From assembly GCA_031373785.1 (NCBI GenBank), contig JANMNE010000102.1, positions 1-8,698 on the forward strand: 8,698 nucleotides of DNA, written 5' to 3'. Of the stretch, positions 1 through 6,000 are shown piece after piece. Below the pieces are notes generated by a model that saw only the letters and a list, made by a program, of their open reading frames with translations, did not search any database and had not been told where the DNA came from. Each line of letters starts with the position of its first letter. Within the stretch, counting starts at the first letter, position 1. The DNA is from JAENVT01 sp031373785 (GTDB lineage: Bacteria; Actinomycetota; Acidimicrobiia; Acidimicrobiales; Ilumatobacteraceae). The translations under genes and the position numbers were made by a program.

Positions 1-360
1 ACGAATGCCGAACGACAACATCGGAGTAGGGATCTGGTCCGGCCCGGTGCCCAACAACGCCCCACAAGGCCCGGTGGCCGGCGTCGTGTTGACAACGTGA
101 GCCTCACCAATCCTGATCTGGTCAAGGATGTACGACAAATCGGCCGGTGTGATCGTGAAACCCTGACCGACCACAGGTGCAGCCTGCGCCCCAAGAGACG
201 TGACCATCAAACCACCGATCAAAGAGACGACAGCAGCACTGGCCCCCAACTTGGTTCGGCGTCGCTGCGGACCCGAATCTCGCTCAGCTGGAGGCTGAGT
301 GCCCCCGCCCGCCTTGCGCCACGAAAAATGGCGCGCTGAATAGAGTATTTTCCCGAGCAT
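1..360 (-). CDS. Secreted peroxidase-family protein, N-terminal part (runs off left edge)
   Basis: Reading leftwards from an ATG at 360, the frame is open for 120 codons to base 1 with no stop, so the 3' part lies outside the window. A charged N-region of about 38 residues containing RRRTKLGAS (33-41) is followed by a hydrophobic stretch (about 40-58) and an AQA/AP site near residue 60, so export is expected. The RR pair could make it a Tat signal, but the match to the Tat consensus is poor. The mature start (GFTITPADLSYILDQIRIGE, then GPCGALLGTGPDQIPTP) resembles, from memory, the start of bacterial secreted animal-type haem peroxidases (peroxinectin/myeloperoxidase-like). The haem-binding and catalytic residues of that family would lie outside the window, so the activity is inferred. 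AGGGACGG lies a few bases before the ATG as a ribosome site. The gene is transcribed divergently from the two-component pair. Confidence 0.72.
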   Translation of the reverse strand, partial: MLGKILYSARHFSWRKAGGGTQPPAERDSGPQRRRTKLGASAAVVSLIGGLMVTSLGAQAAPVVGQGFTITPADLSYILDQIRIGEAHVVNTTPATGPCGALLGTGPDQIPTPMLSFGIR

Positions 361-450
361 GATTGCCGTCCCTACAGTCAGTCCTGCGCCCGATGGGCAG
401 GAATGGGTATAAAGATCGTATAAACGCCCTGGATGTGAAAGTGGCCATTA

Positions 451-479
451 GCCATTGGTCGTAGGGCGTACCAAATGGC
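451..479. promoter_or_regulatory. Imperfect dyad, candidate operator in divergent promoter region
   Basis: GCCATTGGT at 451-459 is answered by ACCAAATGGC at 470-479. The arms are complementary apart from one extra base and are separated by 10 nt. The arm sequence ACCAATGGC recurs exactly at 2748-2756 and nearly so at 2879-2887, upstream of the giant secreted protein, which suggests a shared binding motif. Binding by any particular regulator is inference. Confidence 0.4.
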
Positions 480-545
480 AGAATCCTTAGGTCTAGCGGC
501 TTAGGACCTCTGAAGAATGTTGACGGTGAGCGATCACTCCAATTC

Positions 546-573
546 GTAGGGAGGAATCCGGGCCTTTTGGCCC
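546..573 (+). promoter_or_regulatory. Shine-Dalgarno-like GGAGGA followed by small hairpin, kinase leader
   Basis: GTAGGGAGGA (546-555) is the best ribosome-binding sequence upstream of the kinase, yet it lies about 100 nt before the kinase start. It is followed at once by GGGCC-TTTT-GGCCC (560-573), a 5-bp stem with a four-base loop. TTG 567 and GTG 576 are the nearest possible starts, in a different frame from the kinase, and would give a short hydrophobic reading frame that runs on into the kinase gene. Either this is a leader peptide or attenuation element, or the resemblance is accidental. Confidence 0.25.
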
Positions 574-658
574 TTGTGCTGTTCCTCACCCGATATGCGG
601 GTTTTCTTTACATCGCTCGATCCTGTGGGCTGATCCCGCCGGTCGCCGTGGCATTGTT

Positions 659-1786
659 GTGCGTGTGCGACGCATGCTCGGGCTCGACTTCGGTGATGTC
701 CACGTCTCCACTCGCCGAGGCGTCCTCATTGGTGTCGCCATGTCGGTGCTCGTGGGTTTGGCCATCTATCCATTGCGTCGCCACGACTACGAGTTGCAGT
801 TCCTGCTGGTGTTGCCGGTCGTCTACGCCGGTGTGTTCGCCGGACGCAGCGCTGCGCTGGTGACCGCGACGGCCTCGGTCGTGACATTTCACCTGGTCAC
901 GAGGTTCGGAGACAACAAGCTCGAAGAGGATGTGATCGCCTTTGCCACCTTCTTGGGCTGTGCGTTGGCGGTCGGTGCCGTGGTGGGCGGGGGCAGCGAT
1001 CGGTTGACGTTGGCCCGGCGACGCGAGGAAGAGCAGCGCAGGTTGCAGGAGTTGAACGCCCAATTGGCCGAGCACGCCAGCCGAATGGCCGTCCTCGAGC
1101 AGGTCGATCAGCAGCGGATCGCCTTGTTACGGTCGGTCTCCCACGACCTGCGCACCCCGCTGGCGACCATTCGGGCGGTGGCGACCGATCTGCGCGATCA
1201 CGACCTGCACGACGAAGCGACCCGTCACGAGTTGCTGGAAAGCGTCTCTGACGAGGCCGAACGCCTCGACCGGCTGGTCGGCAACCTGTTGAGCATGAGC
1301 CGGATCGAAGCCGGATCGATGCACATCGAGGATCAGGTCGTCGATCTCACCGAGCTCGTTCACCTGACTGCCCTGCGGCTCTCTCCGCGGTTGTCTCACG
1401 TTCTAGTTGAGGTTGAGATCGTGCCGGGCGTGCCGTTGATCGACGGTGATCCGGTGCTCCTCGGCGAAGTGATCGCCAACTTGCTGGAGAACGCGGCTCG
1501 ATATGCGCCCCCGGGGTCGTCGGTTGGAGTGCACCTGACCGCGATCGACGGGCAGCAGGTGGCCGTGCATGTGTGCGACCACGGTCCGGGTGTCGAGCCG
1601 GAGCACGCCACCCACGTGTTCCAGGCGTTCTGGCGGGGGCCCGACAGCAACTCGAGCGGTCTCGGTCTGGCAATCGTGCGCGCCATCGTCGAAGCGCACG
1701 GAGGCACGATCGAGCTGAGCGAGACGCCCGGCGGTGGCGCCACCTTCACGATCGTGCTTCCAGCGCGACAGGATGCGATGTTGTGA
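659..1786 (+). CDS. Membrane sensor histidine kinase, KdpD-like C-terminal half (short form)
   Basis: Membrane-bound kinase of 375 residues that should autophosphorylate on histidine and pass phosphate to the regulator encoded just downstream. Four hydrophobic segments (about 21-38, 47-61, 64-81, 93-111) form a compact DUF4118-like membrane block. A charged coiled-coil linker (about 115-150) follows, then the HisKA H-box SHDLRTPLATI with His162. The HATPase domain shows an N-box (LLENAARYAP, Asn278), a G1 box (DHGPGVE, 307-313), an F-box (FQAFWRG, 321-327) and a G2 box (SSGLGLAI, 332-339). These motifs are closest to KdpD, but the long cytoplasmic KdpD sensor and Usp domains are absent and no kdpFABC genes are seen here. 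The start is uncertain: GTG 659 is the first start codon after the in-frame stop at 527-529, and GTG 665 and ATG 674 are alternatives. None has a clear ribosome site. Confidence 0.88.
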   Translation: MRVRRMLGLDFGDVHVSTRRGVLIGVAMSVLVGLAIYPLRRHDYELQFLLVLPVVYAGVFAGRSAALVTATASVVTFHLVTRFGDNKLEEDVIAFATFLGCALAVGAVVGGGSDRLTLARRREEEQRRLQELNAQLAEHASRMAVLEQVDQQRIALLRSVSHDLRTPLATIRAVATDLRDHDLHDEATRHELLESVSDEAERLDRLVGNLLSMSRIEAGSMHIEDQVVDLTELVHLTALRLSPRLSHVLVEVEIVPGVPLIDGDPVLLGEVIANLLENAARYAPPGSSVGVHLTAIDGQQVAVHVCDHGPGVEPEHATHVFQAFWRGPDSNSSGLGLAIVRAIVEAHGGTIELSETPGGGATFTIVLPARQDAML

Positions 1787-2523
1787 GTGCCGCAGATGCC
1801 GTCAAGGAGCAGTGCATCCTGGTCGTCGACGACGAGCCGGCCATCCTGCGCGCCTTGACGAGCGCACTCACCGCGCGCGGCTACCGCGTGACCCAGGCGA
1901 CGACTGGCCAGTCGGCCATTGACACAGTCGCCATCGACCCGCCGGATGCCGTCGTCTTGGACCTCCGCCTTCCCGACCTCGACGGCGTCGAGGTGTGCCG
2001 GCGATTGCGCACCTGGAGCACGGTGCCGATCATCGTGCTGTCTGCCGATGGCCTCGATCGGCGCAAGGTCGAGGCGCTCGACGAAGGCGCCAACGACTAT
2101 GTCACCAAGCCGTACTCGACGCCGGAGCTGCTGGCCCGCCTCCGCGCCGTGCTGCGGGCGACCTCGGGCGCTCGGTCGACGATCGAGGACGGGATCCTGG
2201 TGGTCGGAGACCTGCGCATCGATCTGGCCCGACGGGCAGTGACCGTCGGCGAGCGAACGGTTGATCTCACGCCGAAGGAGTTTGCGTTCCTGGCGTTGCT
2301 GGCCCGGTATCCGGGGCGCGTCCTGACCCACCAAGCCATCCTCCAAGAGGTGTGGGGCCCGAACTATGGCACCGAGACCCAGTATCTCCGGGTGTACGCC
2401 GGCCAGATCCGCAAGAAGCTCGAGGACGACATGCGCAACCCGCGCCTGGTGACCGATCTCGGAGTCGGGTACCGGCTCCAGGCCCGCGCCGAACCTGCTG
2501 GCACCGACCAATCCTCGACATGA
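1783..2523 (+). CDS. OmpR/PhoB-family response regulator, KdpE-like
   Basis: DNA-binding response regulator of 246 residues, the partner of the preceding kinase. The receiver domain (about 10-125) has the acidic pair Asp16-Asp17, phosphoacceptor Asp60 (VVLDLRLPDLDG), Ser87 and Lys109 (DYVTKPY). The winged-helix output domain (about 140-240) shows LTPKEFAFLALLARYPGRVL and a recognition helix around TQYLRVYAGQIRKKLE (199-214), which is typical of KdpE-like regulators. The GTG start at 1783 shares bases with the kinase stop (GTGA), which suggests translational coupling, and ACAGGA about 9 nt upstream can act as the ribosome site. The same frame is open upstream from 1573 but is only a shadow of the kinase there. 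Targets are unknown. The neighbouring genes for exported proteins, and possibly its own operon, are reasonable candidates. Confidence 0.92.
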   Translation: MSAADAVKEQCILVVDDEPAILRALTSALTARGYRVTQATTGQSAIDTVAIDPPDAVVLDLRLPDLDGVEVCRRLRTWSTVPIIVLSADGLDRRKVEALDEGANDYVTKPYSTPELLARLRAVLRATSGARSTIEDGILVVGDLRIDLARRAVTVGERTVDLTPKEFAFLALLARYPGRVLTHQAILQEVWGPNYGTETQYLRVYAGQIRKKLEDDMRNPRLVTDLGVGYRLQARAEPAGTDQSST

Positions 2524-2578
2524 AGTTGACGTTGAGAGTTTGCCTGCTCAGAGCTCGGTGACATTGCCCTCTGTGGTC

Positions 2579-2752
2579 AAGAGTCAAGCCGGCCGGTGCC
2601 GCGCCGAACTCCATCATGACCCACTCCGGCGTGTTCGGCGCCCAAACCGCCACTCGCTCACCGGGCTCGAACCTGCGCAACAGCGCGTGTGCGGTGCGCA
2701 CCGACGCCTCATACAGCTCCGCGTACTGCCTCGCAATCAGTTCTAGTACCAA
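2579..2752 (-). pseudogene. Remnant of an AMP-binding acyl-CoA ligase gene
   Basis: Minus-strand reading gives a stretch of about 50 residues (AELYEASVRTAHALLRRFEP, then GERVAVWAPNTPEWVMMEFG and AAPAGLTL) that matches the N-terminal part of AMP-dependent acyl-CoA synthetases, as I recall the family consensus. Such enzymes are about 500-550 residues long. Here neither the N-terminal residues before the YAEL motif nor anything after GLTL is present: the frame continues into unrelated sequence that overlaps the response regulator gene. Family continuity ends near 2579 on one side and near 2731 on the other, close to the CTAGTACCAATGG repeat at 2743-2755. It is therefore a broken fragment without function, left by deletion or rearrangement. 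Confidence 0.72.
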
Positions 2753-2755
2753 TGG

Positions 2756-2859
2756 CCAGTTTGCCTCGCTTTACCTTTCCTTTACCATCGTCGACAACCT
2801 CCCCGATGGCGGTACCGGCTGTACGTTTCCGATCGGGTAGCGGAGAGATCGCAAACTGG
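2756..2859. repeat. 9-bp inverted repeat CCAGTTTGC/GCAAACTGG enclosing about 100 bp
   Basis: CCAGTTTGC (2756-2764) directly abuts the left copy of the 13-bp direct repeat, and its exact complement GCAAACTGG lies at 2851-2859, 14 bp before the right copy. Matching stops after 9 bp. AGTTTGCCT also occurs at 2537-2545, just after the response regulator gene. The arrangement loosely resembles a tiny mobile element, but the right repeat is not adjacent to the right arm, so this reading is weak. Confidence 0.35.
2759..2786 (+). promoter_or_regulatory. Helically phased CTTTACC direct repeats, candidate response-regulator site
   Basis: CTTTACC occurs at 2769-2775 and 2780-2786, 11 bp apart. A related GTTTGCC at 2759-2765 makes a third unit 10 bp before. 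Direct repeats with 10-11 bp spacing are the usual binding pattern of OmpR/PhoB-type regulators, including actinobacterial PhoP boxes. A regulator of that class is encoded about 240 bp upstream and the giant secreted protein starts about 240 bp downstream. Binding is inferred. Confidence 0.4.
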
Positions 2860-2917
2860 TCGGGACTTCAGTACTAGTACCAATGGACAATGTCTGACGT
2901 CGAGTGCCCGGCGTACT

Positions 2918-2954
2918 GTCCGAACTGACCTTCCGGACGGAGGTCGGTTCGGAC
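2918..2954. promoter_or_regulatory. Long hairpin/dyad upstream of giant secreted protein
   Basis: GTCCGAACTGACC (2918-2930) pairs with GGTCGGTTCGGAC (2942-2954) over 13 positions with a single G-T mismatch. The 11-nt loop itself holds the palindrome TCCGGA (2932-2937). There is no T-run, so it is unlikely to be a classical terminator of upstream transcription. It ends 68 nt before the start codon at 3023 and may be an operator or a structured 5' leader. Confidence 0.5.
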
Positions 2955-3000
2955 GAGCGGTGCGGCGGATGAGGGTTCGCCAGAGTCGTGCAGCCGGGCC

Positions 3001-3022
3001 AGGGACGAAAGTAGGGACGAAA
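3001..3022 (+). promoter_or_regulatory. Tandem ribosome-binding sequences before giant secreted protein
   Basis: AGGGACGAAA occurs twice in tandem (3001-3010 and 3013-3022), 12 bp apart, and the second copy abuts ATG 3023. The AGGGA of the second copy is at normal Shine-Dalgarno distance and decides this ATG over the upstream in-frame GTG 2960 and ATG 2969. Confidence 0.55.
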
Positions 3023-6000
3023 ATGAATGCATTGTCAGGTCTAGTTCGGCGCGCCTCCTTTGAGGGGCGTTCGCTTCGAGCTCCAAGACATCGAGCGTCG
3101 CGGAAGGTCCGGGTCGTTGCGGCCCTGGCTCTGGTGGGTGGGCTTCCAGTGTTGCTGGATCACGTCTCCGCCGCCATCTTGCCGCCCGCAGCGCCTGTCG
3201 CGAACGCAGTGTTGCCATCGAGCACTCAGTTCGACATCACCGGATTCCTGCAGGACGCCAAGCTCGACCAGACATGCGTCGCAGCAGCCGGCGCCAACCT
3301 TGACGCCAACGGCTTCCCGCAGGCCGCACACTGCGGTGGCGCGATGCAGCTCAACGGTCACGCGATCGTCGTGCCCGCCGAGACCATCGTCATCCTGCCC
3401 GCCAGCGCGTTGAGCTGGCAGGAACTCTTCGCTCAGGCGCCGGCGCCGTATGGCCCGTCGCAGACCGGCATGGCGATGTCGGACAACCCGAAGCCCTTGA
3501 CCACGTACGAGTTCCAAGCCGTCGGCAACAGGGTGCTCGACCCGACCAACGCCGACCCGGCCAAGCGTGATCGCTACATCGCCGGTCTGGTGCACGCCAC
3601 CCAGCAGGACCTCAACGCCGGCGCCGGCTACATCAACTACATGGACTACACCTCCGGCGAGATGCGCGTCGGTGGCGTGCTCGGCGACCCCACCACGGGT
3701 GCCCGGGTGCGTTTGAACGATCCAGCCAACCCCACCTCTGCAGGTGGCGGTCGTTACGGCCGTGCGATGTCGCCCGACGGGCGCCTCATGGTCGACCAGG
3801 ACAACCCGACCATCGCCTCGGCCACCGGCTTCCCGATGTGCTTCCCGCGCACCGATCCGCTCGTGGGCGACGATTCACTCTGCCCGCGCAGCAACCGACC
3901 GGTCGACCCCACGACGGGAACGTTCGCGTCGCTCATCCAGATGAGCGATCCGGCCAACCTGCCCCTCGGTGGCGCGCTCGATCCGCGGGTCCAGGCACCG
4001 ATGGAGGTTGGCGACTACATCAACTTCGCCGGCACGCTCATCGCCGACGCTGCCGGTACGTACATCTCGGCACACACCATCACCAACAACACCGCCATCT
4101 ACACGGCACCCGGCACCAACCCGGCGTACGTGTCGATCGAGGTCGGTCTGCTCGGTACCGGTGGCCTGACGGTCTTCGGCGCCGGTGAGGCAGCGATCCG
4201 CACAAAGTTCGAGGGCATGACCACTGACTCGACCCGCGGGATACACCTCTACGGCGTCGACGTGAACCCCAATGGTTCTACCAGCGATCGCGACTGGGGC
4301 ACGATCATGCCCGATCCGGGCCCGCCGAACGGCGCCGTCCGCGGTCGCTGGCGTTTCCGTCCACCGTGCCTCACGTTCGGTTCGGTCCCGACCAAGCCCG
4401 ACAAGGAGTGCGTGTTCGGACCCGGCAACGGCTTCTTGCCACCCACTCGCGAAGTCCGCGCCGTCGTCGAGGGTCTGCAGAGCCAGAACCCGGCCAACCC
4501 GCAAGCGGCGACGTCGGCCAACGGCATCTTCTACGGCCAGTACCACGCCCCGATCGGCGAGTACATCTTCCCCGAGAACATCCCCGGTAAGCCGATCGTG
4601 GAGAACAACTTCAACACGATCCCATTCCTGGCCCAGGGTGGCTACACATCCTTCAGTGGTCTGCTCGCCGGGCAGCTCGATCCATGGCCCAGCAACATCG
4701 TGCCGCCTCCGGTCTGCACGGCACCACCACAGGCAAATGCCGGCGGTCCGTACTTGGTCGCATCCGGCGGAACGGTCGCCCTGGCTGGTAGCAGCACGGG
4801 TAAGGTTCCGACGTTCTTGTGGGCGGCACCCGCATCGGGGAGCCTCTCGAGCCTCACCACGGCGGCACCGGTCTTCACGGCACCCGTCGTCGGCGTCAAC
4901 ACGGTCATCAACCTGTCGCTCACCGCAACGAACAGCTGCGGCACCACGACAGCGACCACGACGGTCGCCGTCGGCGCGGCACTTGCACCATCGGTCGGCC
5001 CGATCGCACCGACGAGCGTCGTGTCGGGCAGCGCAGGCACGCTTGCGGTCAGCGGCTCCGACCCCAACGTTCCGGCGGCAACGCCACTGACCTTCACCGC
5101 AACGCAGAGCGGCGGCGCACCGGTGCTGACCGGGATCGCCGTGTCGCAGAATGGACCGACCGGCGCGAACGTCACCTTCACTGCCCCTGTGGGTGTTGCA
5201 GTGAACACCGACGTCACGCTGTCGGTCACGGCCACGAACGCCGCTGGGGTCTCGTCGGCTTCGGTGACCGCCACCATCACGATCACACCGGCTGTCGTCG
5301 GCGTTGCTCCGGTTGCCAACGCCGGCGGGCCGTACACGGTCAGCTCCGGTGGCACGGTCACCCTTGCGGGTAGCTCCACCGGCACAGCGCCGTTGTCGTT
5401 CGGCTGGGCCGCAACGGCACCCGGCACGCTGTCCAACCTGGCGATCGCCAACCCGGTCTACACAGCGCCATCCGTCGCTGTCGACACCACCGTCAACCTG
5501 TCACTCACCGTCACCAACGGCGTCGGCAGCTCGACGGTGACCTCGACCGTGCTGGTCAAGGCGGCGCTGGCACCGACCGTTGCTCCGATCAGCCCGGTCT
5601 CGGTGTTCTCCGGTGCGAACGGGGCCTTCACGGTCAGCGGTGCAGACCCCAACACGCCGGCACTCGTGCCGCTGGTCTTCACCGCCACCCAGGCACCAGC
5701 GGTGCTGACCGCTTTCGGTGTGACCACACTGACGGGAACCACGGCCAGCGTGCACTTCACTGCGCCGATCCTCCCGCCGGGTCAGACGACACCCACGGTG
5801 GTGCAGGTGACGGTCACCGCGACGAACTCGCTCGGCGTGGCCTCGGCGCCGGTCACCACCACGGTCACCGTCAACCCGGTGCCCGACTCGGTGGCGATCA
5901 CCAACGCCGAGTACCGCACCGGCAAGCAGCGGCTCATCCTCACGGCAACGTCGAGTGTGATCAGCCCGAACGTCACGCTGCGTCTGTTGCCCTACCTCAC

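Larger units (their letters stand above)
361..658. promoter_or_regulatory. Divergent intergenic region between peroxidase and sensor kinase genes
   Basis: This stretch of about 300 bp must carry the promoters of both divergent genes. No convincing conserved protein is encoded on either strand. Visible elements are a dyad at 451-479 (listed separately), two CTTAGG direct repeats at 486-491 and 500-505, a possible -35 element TTGACG at 520-525 without a good -10 partner, and a purine-rich GTAGGGAGGA at 546-555. On the minus strand TTTATAC-like sequences around 405-425 could serve the peroxidase gene. None of the promoter elements is strong enough to assign a transcription start. Confidence 0.4.
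2743..2886. repeat. 13-bp direct repeat CTAGTACCAATGG, two copies 131 bp apart
   Basis: CTAGTACCAATGG occurs at 2743-2755 and again at 2874-2886. After one mismatch both copies continue with CA. The second copy overlaps a perfect palindrome GTACTAGTAC (2871-2880). The core ACCAATGG also appears inverted at 452-459 and, with one inserted base, at 470-478 in the peroxidase/kinase region. The pair may be two regulator sites, or a scar of the rearrangement that broke the ligase gene next to it. Confidence 0.6.

Noticed and set aside
97..339. Plus-strand open frame of 80 codons at the left edge
   Set aside because: It is antisense to the peroxidase gene, which has a signal peptide and family-like sequence. 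The plus-strand translation is arginine-rich and without pattern.
1396..2511. Long minus-strand open frame (371 codons) opposite kinase and regulator
   Set aside because: It is antisense to two genes with complete catalytic motifs. Its length reflects the high GC content and it has no recognisable domain.
2756..2859. Transposon-derived mini-element as a firm call
   Set aside because: The inverted arms match for only 9 bp and the right direct repeat is 14 bp away from the right arm, so it lacks a proper target duplication.
2960..3022. Upstream GTG/ATG starts of the giant protein (GTG 2960, ATG 2969)
   Set aside because: They would add about 20 basic residues containing a GTKVGTK repeat encoded by the ribosome-site duplication. 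ATG 3023 has a proper AGGGA site.
4642..5451. Long minus-strand open frame (269 codons) opposite the Ig-like modules
   Set aside because: A shadow of the repetitive GC-rich coding strand. Its own apparent repeats mirror the A-B-A-B duplication.
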